DNA from: CALODP01 sp942492055
GTDB lineage: Bacteria; Bacteroidota; Ignavibacteria; Ignavibacteriales; Melioribacteraceae
Assembly (NCBI GenBank): GCA_942492055.1
Contig: CALODP010000001.1
Location: 1 to 64,000 of the forward strand
Direction: 5' to 3'
DNA length: 64,000 nt
Below the pieces are notes generated by a model. It had not been told where the DNA came from. It worked only from the letters and a program-made list of their open reading frames with translations, and ran no database searches. Each line of letters starts with the position of its first letter. Within the stretch, counting starts at the first letter, position 1. The translations under genes were made by a program, and so were the position numbers. Positions 44,601-52,889 of the stretch are shown one piece after another.

Positions 44601-45022
44601 GATGGGAGCAAAGAAGTAATTGTATTATTTGATAAAGAATTTTTGTCGGAAAGATCGTTTTTGAATCGGGAAAAAGTAGAAGTTGCTCTGTTGAACTTAT
44701 TAAGTCCTCCTTCGTATGTTCCAACCCAGAGTTGTCCGAAAGAATCTTCACAAATTGAAGTAATCTTTCTATCGCTGATACTTAAGGAATCTTCAGGGGA
44801 TGGTTTGAAGGTTTTGTAATTGTATCCGTCGAATCTTACTAGCCCGTTTTCCGTTCCTATCCATAAATATCCGAGGCGGTCTTGATAAACAACGTTAATA
44901 GTACTATCGGGAAGACCTTGCGCAATCGAATACTTTTCGAATCGAATATCCCTTTCTTGTCCGTAAAAGGAAACGGCAAAGAAAAGAAGAAAAATCGCTA
45001 TTTTCAGATAGAATTTATTCAA
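41696..45022 (-). CDS. Two-propeller sensor with SpoIIE/PP2C phosphatase output
   Basis: 1108 residues. After a signal peptide come 14 Reg_prop repeats of the form LWIGTxxGLNxxD (about 45-690), enough for two seven-bladed propellers, then a Y_Y_Y domain (about 750-815), one membrane segment (YAYVVYFIAIGGFLFGI), a coiled linker (AAEAQARAIQAENERKS) and a SpoIIE-type serine phosphatase (EVGGDYYDF, GDATGHGLKAG, FMTDGFPE) from about 880. Usual relatives end in a histidine kinase; here the output is a phosphatase, which normally acts on an anti-sigma antagonist. No such partner is in the window. The GH5-like gene is 143 bases upstream on the same strand. Confidence 0.92.
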   Translation of the reverse strand: MNKFYLKIAIFLLFFAVSFYGQERDIRFEKYSIAQGLPDSTINVVYQDRLGYLWIGTENGLVRFDGYNYKTFKPSPEDSLSISDRKITSICEDSFGQLWVGTYEGGLNKFNRATSTFSRFKNDLSDKNSLSNNTITSLLPSSTEEGIIWIGTFNGGLNRFNVKDSLFNRILFDPSDPRSISSNRVSSLYESRMEQGVIWIGTYPGKQDGEIGGLCKYNYLTNETTRYFFVEDNPYGISDNYVTALYEDYEGYLWVGTDYGLNRLDITRNIIKRYYYDNNSSNSISHNSISSVFEDLNGLIWIGTVNGLNLYDRSTEIFKRYKTTGESSSISDDYVLSVFEDRSGILWAGTTRGLNKVNRSIRNFPHFKNNPFNKNSLSSNIVYSFLQDRKGFVWVGTRNGLNKINLKKAKYQRYHYDPMDENTISNNLIYSIYEPPSTPNIFWIGTANGLNKYDLLKDKFTRFYPIANDLNSLSYQKVVPIFEDSKKDLWIGTIGGGLNKLDRESGKFIRYTKKKDSPNSLSDNEVSYIFEDERGALWVGTMSGGLNKFNSEDETFERILLDQSDSTSYRYMVVTIYQDKFKRVWIGTRNLGLCRLNIETNEIAPFFTEKDGLPFNGISAILEDNDGNLWISTQRGLSKFNPDTKAYTNYDVEDGLQSNFFISQSAYRNKKGALFFGGDNGFNAFFPQSVTNTNSPEVQITDFKLFNQSVIPGNESQIEKHISGIEEIYLEYDENDISFDFLGFHFNRPSRNKYAFMLYPYEKSWRWVDNQRTATYTNLSPGEYVFQVKAANSDGVWSDPPKEIKISIDYPIWNRWYAYVVYFIAIGGFLFGIRQLLNERTNQKIQLRESGLRVAAAEAQARAIQAENERKSMELEEARKLQLSMLPEKVPGFDGYEIATYMQAATEVGGDYYDFLQGENGELTAAIGDATGHGLKAGTMVSVMKGLFCADGRNMDIKLFLEKASGAIKEMNLWNLYMALTLIKIDGSKVSFASAGMPPVYVVRKETGEVEEHILKGMPLGAFANFEYKQTEIYLNEGDTLIFMTDGFPELFNDKWKIYSYERVRELIESIGITSPDNYIDEFNSAIDSWRGGESIRDDITFLIIKRK

Positions 45023-45165
45023 GTGAGCAACGACTAGATTTTTTATTTGATATCAACCATTGAAAAAGACGTTCGAAACAACAAAATGTTCACAAAACAA
45101 ACTAAAAAATCTCATCTAAATATAATTCATATGTAATCGATATACTATCAAAATTGGTTTGAAGT

Positions 45166-46590
45166 TTATTTCGCCAATATCATCTTTTTATAAATTACCT
45201 TTTCTTTTGATTTAAGAGAGTATATATAGACCCCACTACTGAGAAAATAGTCATTAACCGACATCTTCATTGTGTGAGTCCCCTTCGATTTCCATCCTCT
45301 GAACATAATGGCAATTCTCCCACCAATAGGATCGAATAATGATAATTCAATATAACTTTCTACAGGTAAATGGAAAGTTATATTTGTAGTCGGATTAAAG
45401 GGATTCGGGTAATTCTGATATAGTATGATATTCGGTTTTATCTCTTCGGTGACATCCCTTTCCTTAATTATCTCATGCATTTCAGTGATCAAATTTTTAA
45501 GTTCAGTAGCATTTATGCTATACTTATCTCCGTATGTGCTTTGCAATTCCACAGGGACATAATGCCATATAATCATGGAAGGAGCCCACTCACCCGAATA
45601 TTCTTCAAGATATTTTTCGAAATATGATCTGCTTCCTTTAAAAAGACCGGCTTCCGCAAGCAAAGCCGGTTTTCCTTTTCGTTCGGCAATTTCGTAATGA
45701 TTTGTAATCCATGATATTCCGGCGTCAGTGGTGTGAAACCAAATTTCGGGATATAGGTGAAATGTGGCGTAATCTATATCCGGAATAGAAGTATTTTCCC
45801 TATAGCTGGTTCCTTTGCTTCCGTCTAATAAAAAGTTTGCGCTATTATAGAAAAGATCCGGTTCATAATACCCTCTATCGGATATATCATAACCGATTTC
45901 TCCTGTTGTAAGTAAATGAGTTTTATCAATCTCCTTAAAATATGCGGCCATCTCTTTATACCAATTCAAAATCGCCAAATAAGATTGACCTGGATTGGCT
46001 CCTTCGTTTATCAGTTCAAAAGCCATAATTGCCTCTTCCTCTTTGTAGGCGACACCGGAAAGAGAATTCTTATTTTCCAAGAACGCTTTAATATAATACT
46101 TATACCATGCCTTCATCGAATCATCGGTAAAGAAGTTACTATGCCTGTCTTTTCGCCACTTCAGATACTCTTTTTTCCCTCCGTAATCTGAATGATTATT
46201 TGCTAACACGATTATTAGTTTCAGATTATCGGCCTTAGCCTTATCAATTATGTAATCGAACGCTCTTAAGTTAGAGTAGTTTATCGAATAAGGAGCAGTC
46301 ATTATTGCTTCGGAATTCTTTCTATCCCCCTCGTAAAAACCCCATGTACGGATTACATTACTCCCTGCCCTGCTCACTCGGGCAAATATGGAATCAATAA
46401 TCTCAAATTCACCTCTTACCGCAAGTTCATGGAGATAGTAAATGTTTACGCCTACACATGAGAACTCTTTCCCTTTCACAGTAAATTTCGAATTATCTAT
46501 CTCTACAAAGCCTATTTGACAGAATAATCTTCCAGAAGGCAAAAGGAACAATAGCAAAAACAACAACTTCTTTTTATATCTTGCTTTCAT
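45166..46590 (-). CDS. Secreted GH5-like glycoside hydrolase with C-terminal sorting domain
   Basis: 474 residues: signal peptide (KLLFLLLFLLPSGRLFCQ), a TIM-barrel with GVNIYYL, VIRTWGFYEG, FELINEGAN (acid Glu196 after Asn195) and PALLAEAGLF (likely nucleophile Glu313), and a type IX sorting domain (YPNPFNPTTNITF) ending YIYSLKSKEKVIYKKMILAK. The layout is that of GH5 or mannan endo-beta-mannosidases, so a beta-mannan or glucan is the likely substrate. Extracellular. Confidence 0.88.
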   Translation of the reverse strand: MKARYKKKLLFLLLFLLPSGRLFCQIGFVEIDNSKFTVKGKEFSCVGVNIYYLHELAVRGEFEIIDSIFARVSRAGSNVIRTWGFYEGDRKNSEAIMTAPYSINYSNLRAFDYIIDKAKADNLKLIIVLANNHSDYGGKKEYLKWRKDRHSNFFTDDSMKAWYKYYIKAFLENKNSLSGVAYKEEEAIMAFELINEGANPGQSYLAILNWYKEMAAYFKEIDKTHLLTTGEIGYDISDRGYYEPDLFYNSANFLLDGSKGTSYRENTSIPDIDYATFHLYPEIWFHTTDAGISWITNHYEIAERKGKPALLAEAGLFKGSRSYFEKYLEEYSGEWAPSMIIWHYVPVELQSTYGDKYSINATELKNLITEMHEIIKERDVTEEIKPNIILYQNYPNPFNPTTNITFHLPVESYIELSLFDPIGGRIAIMFRGWKSKGTHTMKMSVNDYFLSSGVYIYSLKSKEKVIYKKMILAK

Positions 46591-46673
46591 ATCTAGATAT
46601 TTTTCTATTTTTTAATATATTGAACATAGATACAACAGTAATTTTTCCTTTATTCAAATTAGGAGAATAGAAG

Positions 46674-47792
46674 ATGAAAAATTGTCTTATTAGAATCCTA
46701 CTAATTTCACTCATAGTAAGTATTTCACTTATTGCACAATCTACAAAATATTTTTCCGTTTCCGGCAAAATAACTTGTAAGGAAACCGAAGAACCTTTAA
46801 TAGCAGTAAATGTCTTTGTAGACGGAACAACTTTAGGAGTTGCTACGGATAAGGATGGTAATTATCATATTGAAAAGATTCCAATTGGCAACTACACAAT
46901 AATCGCTTCAATAATCGGATTCAAAGTCGCAAAAAAGGAAATTGAATTCCACGGGAAATCAGAAATTGTCCTTGATATTGCTTTAAAGGAAACATCCTAC
47001 GAGCTTCCCGAGGTTAACATTAATGCTGAAGCGGATGAAGAATGGATATATAATTATAATCGGTTTTTTAAGAAATTTATCGGAGAATCGGAGTTTGCCA
47101 AAAATTGTATTATTCAGAATAAAGAAGTTATTGAGTTTTCCGATTCAAGAGAAGATAATGCATTTGTAGCAAAAGCTCCTGTTCCGTTGAATATATATAA
47201 TTACTCATTAGGTTATCAATTGAAATTTTCTCTTAACAAATTCCGCTGCAACAGATCAGGAGAAGTATCGTATTTGGGAGAAGTATTATTTGAAGAGATG
47301 GATACTACGGATTCATCCATAAAGGGACAATGGATTGAAAACAGAAGAATAGCATATAATGGTTCTCTAAAACACTTTCTTGTTGCACTCCAGAAAAACA
47401 AGTTATTTGAAGAAGGATTTTTGAGTCATAAAACCTTTTATCCAACTTGGCAAGACCAAACAAAACGAGATTTACCAAATCCGGAACTCAGCGAACTTGT
47501 TCGAAGGCATTCGGAATGGAAAAGAGAATTGGATTTTCATGACTTCGTTAAAGTAACATATCTGCGAAAAGAAGAAGAAAAAGAATTTCGAGACTTCCGA
47601 ACACACGCAGGAAGTAAAATCTCGGGAACTTTGCAGTATCAAGTCTCTTGGTTCTCTTTGCCTGATGGGAAATTATATTTTGATAATATCGGAAATATAG
47701 TTGATAATTATTCTGCAATAAAAGTATACGGTTATTGGGGATGGACTAAAGTAAGCTATATGCTTCCAAAAAACTATTTACCGGAAGAATAA
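46674..47792 (+). CDS. Exported protein with carboxypeptidase-regulatory-like domain
   Basis: 372 residues. After a signal peptide (LIRILLISLIVSISLIAQ) is a transthyretin-like CarboxypepD_reg domain (about 27-110: SVSGKITCKETEEPLIAVN, GVATDKDGNYHIEKIPIG), the type that precedes many TonB-dependent receptors. No plug or barrel follows; instead about 260 residues without a family I recognise, ending WGWTKVSYMLP. Probably periplasmic or attached to the outer membrane. Ribosome site AGGAGAA. Confidence 0.8.
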   Translation: MKNCLIRILLISLIVSISLIAQSTKYFSVSGKITCKETEEPLIAVNVFVDGTTLGVATDKDGNYHIEKIPIGNYTIIASIIGFKVAKKEIEFHGKSEIVLDIALKETSYELPEVNINAEADEEWIYNYNRFFKKFIGESEFAKNCIIQNKEVIEFSDSREDNAFVAKAPVPLNIYNYSLGYQLKFSLNKFRCNRSGEVSYLGEVLFEEMDTTDSSIKGQWIENRRIAYNGSLKHFLVALQKNKLFEEGFLSHKTFYPTWQDQTKRDLPNPELSELVRRHSEWKRELDFHDFVKVTYLRKEEEKEFRDFRTHAGSKISGTLQYQVSWFSLPDGKLYFDNIGNIVDNYSAIKVYGYWGWTKVSYMLPKNYLPEE

Positions 47793-47795
47793 AAG

Positions 47796-47822
47796 AAAGG
47801 CCGACAATTTAGCCGGCCATTG
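47796..47822 (-). terminator. Terminator of the GT2 gene
   Basis: GGCCG pairs with CGGCC around ten bases; on the minus strand TTTCTTTTATT follows. Also usable by the convergent gene. Confidence 0.75.
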
Positions 47823-47823
47823 A

Positions 47824-48858
47824 TCAATTTTTTTCTTTAATTGAATACTCTTCTTCCCCACCGGAATTATGTACCATAATTTCCCCTAATAGGCCGGTTG
47901 AGAAAAATTGAATACCAACTATAATTAAAAGCATACCCAAGAAAAGTAAAGGCCGGTTACTTAACGAGGTTCCATTAACACACCATTGATAAGTTAAATA
48001 TCCGTTTATAATAAAACCGATAAAGAACGCAATCGCGCCGAAAAATCCGAATAAATGCATCGGTCTTTTGATATAACGTGTTGTAAATACAACCGTAATC
48101 AAATCTACAAAGCCTTTAAAGAATCTGGAAATTCCAAATTTGGTTTTACCGTATCTTCTCGGATGATGCTTAACGGCCAATTCACCTATTTTAAAACCTT
48201 TCCAATCTGCCAAAACCGGAACATATCTGTGAAGTTCACCGTAAACATTAATGTTTTTTACAGCTTCTTTTCTGTAAGCCTTAAGTCCGCAATTAAAGTC
48301 GTGTAACTCTATTCCGGTTAATAAACGAGTTGTGTAATTGAAAAATTTAGAAGAATGTTTTTTGATAAAAGGATCGAACCTTTTCTTTTTCCAACCGGAC
48401 ACCAAATCGTATCCTTCGTCAAGTTTAGCTAATAAGTTTGGGATTTCTGCCGGATCGTCTTGTAAATCTGCATCCATTGTAATCACAGCGTTTCCTGTTG
48501 CGAATTTAAATCCCATATGTAATGCGGCGGACTTACCATAGTTCTTCCTAAAGCTGATATATCTGATCTTTCGATCTTTGCTTTGTAATTCTTTTATAAT
48601 CTTTAGTGAACTATCGCTGCTGCCATCATCAATAAAAAATATTTCATAATCGATAGCCATTTTCGAAAGGACATTCTGAATTTCGGCTGTAAGAGGTCTC
48701 AGTGATTCTTCTTCGTTATAAAGAGGAACTATAATGGAAACTTTATTGAAACTGAACTTCTTCTTTCCCTGAAAAGTTCTGTTATTATTAGTTCTTTTCA
48801 TATAGTATCTTCTTTTTGGTGGTCTTCTAAAATTTTTCTTTTCTTCTGATTCACTCAT
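47824..48858 (-). CDS. GT2 family glycosyltransferase, polyprenyl-phosphate type
   Basis: ATG at 48858 preferred over a TTG six codons earlier; 344 residues. A basic head is followed by the GT-A domain: SIIVPLYNEEESLRPL, FFIDDGSSDSS, the metal-binding ITMDADLQDDPAEIP, and GLKAYRKEAV. Two C-terminal membrane segments (LFGFFGAIAFFIGFIINGYL and LLFLGMLLIIVGIQFFSTGL) place it with DPM1/ArnC-like enzymes that load a sugar on undecaprenyl phosphate. The sugar is unknown; the role is probably in surface glycan or protein glycosylation. Confidence 0.92.
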   Translation of the reverse strand: MSESEEKKNFRRPPKRRYYMKRTNNNRTFQGKKKFSFNKVSIIVPLYNEEESLRPLTAEIQNVLSKMAIDYEIFFIDDGSSDSSLKIIKELQSKDRKIRYISFRKNYGKSAALHMGFKFATGNAVITMDADLQDDPAEIPNLLAKLDEGYDLVSGWKKKRFDPFIKKHSSKFFNYTTRLLTGIELHDFNCGLKAYRKEAVKNINVYGELHRYVPVLADWKGFKIGELAVKHHPRRYGKTKFGISRFFKGFVDLITVVFTTRYIKRPMHLFGFFGAIAFFIGFIINGYLTYQWCVNGTSLSNRPLLFLGMLLIIVGIQFFSTGLLGEIMVHNSGGEEEYSIKEKN

Positions 48859-49109
48859 ACACACTTGCCTTTTCAAATTACTTTATCTGAAATTACTAAT
48901 CTCTATCCGTATTAATTGCATACGTATTTCAAAGCTTAAAGTTAATCCAATAAATTCCTAAAATCAATTATACTTTCCCGATCCTCAAAGAATTTCTTTG
49001 CAAATCAGCCCAGATAATACATTCCACTTTTTAGTTTTTCGGGTTATTTATATTTCTTCTCCATATTTTCGAGATATTCTCATATATTCACTACAAAAAA
49101 AAGAGCGTT

Positions 49110-49424
49110 ATGGGTAACATAATTTATTGGGCACTAATCAGAATTGCCTTTCTGATTCCGGCTTTGTGGTATTTAATTGATCTGCTAGATTTTAGATTTT
49201 GGTGGATAATATCTATCGTTGCTGTATACGTAATAATTTTCCATCCGGCAATTATTCAGTTTAATAAATTCAACGAAAAGAGCAAAGAAATAATAGAAAA
49301 TACGCTCTGCTCTTCTTGCAAACATTTTGACAAAACCGCGGTTTTATGTATGAAACATGACAAACACCCTACAACAGAAAAAATTCCATGTGATGGAATT
49401 CATTGGGAACCGGAAGGGAAATAA
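49110..49424 (+). CDS. Small membrane protein with a four-cysteine tail
   Basis: 104 residues. Two membrane segments (IIYWALIRIAFLIPALWYLI and WWIISIVAVYVIIFHPAI) precede a soluble tail with LCSSCKHF, VLCMKHD and IPCDGIHWEP, four cysteines spaced as a possible metal site or two disulfides. Not recognised beyond that. Convergent with the btuF-like gene. Confidence 0.7.
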   Translation: MGNIIYWALIRIAFLIPALWYLIDLLDFRFWWIISIVAVYVIIFHPAIIQFNKFNEKSKEIIENTLCSSCKHFDKTAVLCMKHDKHPTTEKIPCDGIHWEPEGK

Positions 49425-49438
49425 ACTTACTTACTATT

Positions 49439-50329
49439 CTATCGATTGTTTACTATTTCACTCATCTTCTCAACGGCTTCAACAAATCTCGGTCCTGGCC
49501 TAAAATAGAGATCAGGATCCATCCAGATAAAGTTTTTAGTTCGAGCTGCTTTTATTTCCTTCCATTCCGGATATGCCTCTAGAAAGAGATCTGTTTCTTT
49601 ATATTGATTCATCGTATGAAATACAACTTCAGGATTTCTCTTTAACAACTCCTCCCGGCTAAACAGAGGATAGTTTATATTAACGTCGGCAGCTATATTT
49701 TTTATTCCGCACAAATTCAAATACTCATTTACAAAGGTATTTTTACCGGCTAACATTATCGGTTTTAAACTAACCATGAACATTCCATTAATAGAATCAA
49801 CTCTTTCGGATCCATTTCGCACTATCGAAATTCTTTCATCCCAATCGGTAATAATATCTTCTGCAAGTTTTTCTTTCCCAAGAATTTTGGCAAAATCCAT
49901 AAAACTCTTTTTGATCCCGTCGTAATCTCTAGGATTTGAGACAAATACTTTTAGTCCGAACTTATTCAGTTTATCGAAAGTCTCTTTGGTATTTCCTTCG
50001 ATTGTAACAAATATTAGATCAGGATTAAGGGCTACTAATTTTTCATAGTCGATTGTTAGCATGTCTCCGACTTTCTCAATTGACTTTGCGGAATCCGGAT
50101 AATTGCAATAAGTAGTATTCCCGATAAGTTTTTGACCACATTCCAGTTTGAAAACAAATTCGGTTAAATTCGGGGCTAAAGTAACAATTCGATCAGGGGA
50201 ATCCTTTATTTCAACTTCTCTTCCCAAATCATCAATAACACACGAAATATTGTTATTTACTTTCTCTTTTTTTTCACATCCACAAATTACTACGGCAATT
50301 AAAAATGCCAAAATCAGTCTCATTTTCAT
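49439..50329 (-). CDS. BtuF-like periplasmic substrate-binding lipoprotein
   Basis: 296 residues. Lipoprotein signal with CGCEKK at 16-21, then a class III binding protein: PDRIVTLAPNLTEFVFKL, GNTTYCNYPDSAKSIEKVG, LVALNPDLIFVT, and a long helix linking two lobes. This fold binds vitamin B12 or iron chelates for ABC import. B12 is more likely given the short BtuF-like length, but no transporter genes adjoin. It may serve the B12-binding protein at 40157 indirectly. Confidence 0.85.
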   Translation of the reverse strand: MKMRLILAFLIAVVICGCEKKEKVNNNISCVIDDLGREVEIKDSPDRIVTLAPNLTEFVFKLECGQKLIGNTTYCNYPDSAKSIEKVGDMLTIDYEKLVALNPDLIFVTIEGNTKETFDKLNKFGLKVFVSNPRDYDGIKKSFMDFAKILGKEKLAEDIITDWDERISIVRNGSERVDSINGMFMVSLKPIMLAGKNTFVNEYLNLCGIKNIAADVNINYPLFSREELLKRNPEVVFHTMNQYKETDLFLEAYPEWKEIKAARTKNFIWMDPDLYFRPGPRFVEAVEKMSEIVNNR

Positions 50330-50401
50330 ATTTATTCGAATCCGCTTTATTGAAAACTATATGCTAAATTAACCAGAAGAATGACTCATTCAAAAAAAAT
50401 T

Positions 50402-50432
50402 TTTGAAAATAATTAGAAATGAGGTATATTTG
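50402..50432 (+). promoter_or_regulatory. tRNA-Lys promoter, exact Bacteroidota consensus
   Basis: TTTG at 50402-50405, 19 bases, TATATTTG at 50425-50432; the mature tRNA starts four bases later. It matches TTTG-N19-TAnnTTTG with no mismatch and sets the standard for the other promoters proposed here. Confidence 0.85.
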
Positions 50433-50436
50433 CATC

Positions 50437-50509
50437 GCACTCTTAGCTCAGCTGGTAGAGCATCTGACTCTTAATCAGCAGGTCGGGGGTTCGAATCCCC
50501 CAGAGTGCA
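50437..50509 (+). tRNA. tRNA-Lys (anticodon CTT)
   Basis: Seventy-three bases folding as a cloverleaf: acceptor GCACTCT/AGAGTGC, D arm with AGCTCAGCTGGTAGAGC, anticodon loop CTCTTAA (anticodon CTT, reads AAG), T arm GGGGG-TTCGAAT-CCCCC. The anticodon stem has a T-C mismatch at its base. The CCA end is not encoded (CAC-TAG follows). Confidence 0.97.
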
Positions 50510-50511
50510 CT

Positions 50512-50541
50512 AGAGCCTCGGTTTTGCCGAGGCTTTTTTGT
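50512..50541 (+). terminator. Terminator of tRNA-Lys
   Basis: AGCCTCGG-TTTT-CCGAGGCT-like stem (AGCCTCGGTTTTGCCGAGGCT) followed by TTTTTTGTTTT. Confidence 0.9.
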
Positions 50542-50542
50542 T

Positions 50543-52579
50543 TTAAATAGTCTGTTTATGTGAAGTATGTTGAAAATTCACAAAAAAGGATGTACCAATT
50601 CCTTTCTTACTTTTCACACTAATTTCAGCGCGATTTATTGAACAGTATTCTTTGACTAAGGCAAGTCCCAGTCCATTTCCTTCGTATCTTCGGGTATATC
50701 CCGATTCTTCTTGAACAAAAGGAGAAAATAGATCAGGAAGAAATTCCTCTGCTATTCCTATTCCGGTATCAGTCACCTCTACTGTTAGGATATCATTTGC
50801 TTCGGTGATCTTAACAATTACTTTTCCTTCATTTGTGTATTTAATCGCGTTGTCAACCAGATTTATGAATATTTGGGATAAAGAATATTCATCCCCCTTA
50901 ATAGCAAAGTCGCTCCCCACAAAGGAATACTCTAACAATATATTCTTCTCTTTGGCGGCTGGATTCATTTCATCTATAACAGCCGATAATATTGTTTTTA
51001 ATTCCATATCCTTCAATACCGGATCATAATTGCCGGTTTGAATTGCCGACATATTAAGCAGAAGATCAATTGTTCTGATAATTCTTTTCCCCGCATTACC
51101 AATGCTATTAAAACCAAACTGCATATCTTCGTCCAATGCACCATTGACAGATTGCCGAATCAGACTGCTGAATGAAAGGATAGTATTTATGGGAGTTCTA
51201 ATTTCGTGAGATATCTGCGCAAGAAAAGCTGACTTAAATTCATCCGATTTTTCCGCTTTCTCTTTTGCTGTGATGAGTTCGGTAATAAGTTTTTTCTTTT
51301 GAGTAACTTCTCGCAATACAAATACCAACCCATATGGAATCTCATTATGATCACGCAAGACTTCCCCGTTCACTTCGAAAATTCCATTGAGCTCTCCGAA
51401 TTTCAGATTATATTCAACTATTCCCAATGACTTATTGAACATTCTTTGAAAATTTATTGAGGCTTTTTCCTGATCTTCGGAGGCGATAAATGTCAAAATG
51501 TTTTTCCCGATTATTTCATCTTTTCCGCTTAACCATGGATTTTCCTCTACAACATCATTTGCAAAAAGAATAATCCCTTCAATATCTGTTCTTATTACAA
51601 TATCAGGTATGGTAGTTACAAGTTTTTCATATAACTCTTTCTGAGTTCTCGTTTCATTTTCCGCAATTTCTCTTTGTTGAAGTTCCTTTCGCAACTCTTT
51701 CGTCTTTTCATACACTTTCTTCTTAAGGGAAGAATTCCATGCAATTAGTAACCCAACTATTATTGTCAGAGCAGAGATTCCCAACAACGAATATCTTCCG
51801 ATTGACTCCAACAAAGTATCTTCCGTATAAATACCAAACCATTTTTCGTGAAGCTCGTCATATTTCCCTGTTTTCTTTATTATTACCAAACCCTCATTCA
51901 GTTCGGCAAGTAAATTTTTTCTCCCCTCCGGTACTGCAAAACAGTACTCCATCGGTTCCAGTGGAGGACCTACAGCCTCTATGTTTTGCATATTCATTCT
52001 ATCAGCCAGATAGTAAGCCTGAAGCTTACCTAATATTGCCGCATCTGCTTCTCCACTTGAAAGAACAAGCAAGGCATCGTATTGAGACTCCATTGAGATT
52101 ACATTTTCGGGAGGATAATTTTGTCTGACATAGTCATCCATAATATCTCCCTTTTGTGTTAATATTTTCTTCCCTCTCAGATCCTGGAGTGTTCTTATTG
52201 CGGAACCTTTCTTTACAAATATTGAATGAGATACAACTAAGTAAGGCGTTGAGAAATCAACTAGCTTATCCCTTTCCTCCGAATAAAACATCCCCGACAT
52301 AATATCAACATGCCCGGTCTCTAATTCTTCCCTTAGTACATGCCATGGACCTAACTTGAGATCAATCACCAATCCCATCTCTTCAGCTACCGCACTTATT
52401 AAATCTACATTAAACCCTTTTGGGATTCCGTTTTCCAAAAATTCGTATGGTGGATAATTAAAATCACCCCTCACCTTTAACGTATCGGTATGATCACGCG
52501 GAAGAGAATTCCCCGTGATATTGTTTGAACTGAATATCACGGCGATTAAGAATAATAGAATCAAATATCTTTTAATCAT
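50543..52579 (-). CDS. Sensor histidine kinase with periplasmic solute-binding domain
   Basis: ATG at 52579 (AGGAAAG upstream) gives a signal-anchor MIKRYLILLFLIAVIF and 678 residues. Domains: a family 3 solute-binding module (about 30-250, FNYPPYEFLENGIPKGFNVD), membrane segment (LLGISALTIIVGLLIAW, about 263-282), coiled linker, PAS (about 318-430), HisKA with SHEIRTP (His458) and HATPase (NLVDNAIKYTNEG, DTGIGIAEE, GNGLGLALVKEY). No receiver domain and no partner regulator adjoins. Senses a small ligand such as an amino acid in the periplasm. Confidence 0.93.
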   Translation of the reverse strand: MIKRYLILLFLIAVIFSSNNITGNSLPRDHTDTLKVRGDFNYPPYEFLENGIPKGFNVDLISAVAEEMGLVIDLKLGPWHVLREELETGHVDIMSGMFYSEERDKLVDFSTPYLVVSHSIFVKKGSAIRTLQDLRGKKILTQKGDIMDDYVRQNYPPENVISMESQYDALLVLSSGEADAAILGKLQAYYLADRMNMQNIEAVGPPLEPMEYCFAVPEGRKNLLAELNEGLVIIKKTGKYDELHEKWFGIYTEDTLLESIGRYSLLGISALTIIVGLLIAWNSSLKKKVYEKTKELRKELQQREIAENETRTQKELYEKLVTTIPDIVIRTDIEGIILFANDVVEENPWLSGKDEIIGKNILTFIASEDQEKASINFQRMFNKSLGIVEYNLKFGELNGIFEVNGEVLRDHNEIPYGLVFVLREVTQKKKLITELITAKEKAEKSDEFKSAFLAQISHEIRTPINTILSFSSLIRQSVNGALDEDMQFGFNSIGNAGKRIIRTIDLLLNMSAIQTGNYDPVLKDMELKTILSAVIDEMNPAAKEKNILLEYSFVGSDFAIKGDEYSLSQIFINLVDNAIKYTNEGKVIVKITEANDILTVEVTDTGIGIAEEFLPDLFSPFVQEESGYTRRYEGNGLGLALVKEYCSINRAEISVKSKKGIGTSFFVNFQHTSHKQTI

Positions 52580-52889
52580 TGGAAATACTTTCCTGCATTC
52601 TATTATCATTTAGAAACCTGTTTTTCATTTTTGATAAACGAATTTCACATTACAGACGTTCCAAAAGCGTTTCCTATCGTAGTAGCGGAGAGATATTTTG
52701 TCGGAAACTGCCTTCGTATCTCAACGTTATAAAATAATACTAAGGTAAAACCAGAAGCGCAAATACTTTTATACTACAAAAGTGATTTCGAAAAAAATTC
52801 TTCACCAAGTTGAGCTTTATTATTAATATTATTTCATCTTTCCTCCGGCATTCTTACATTAATCTATCCATTAATGCAGGACTCTTATC

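Noticed and set aside
50330..50436. Cobalamin riboswitch ahead of the btuF-like gene
   Set aside because: The space upstream of the gene is only about 107 bases, holds the tRNA promoter, and shows no B12-box-like word.
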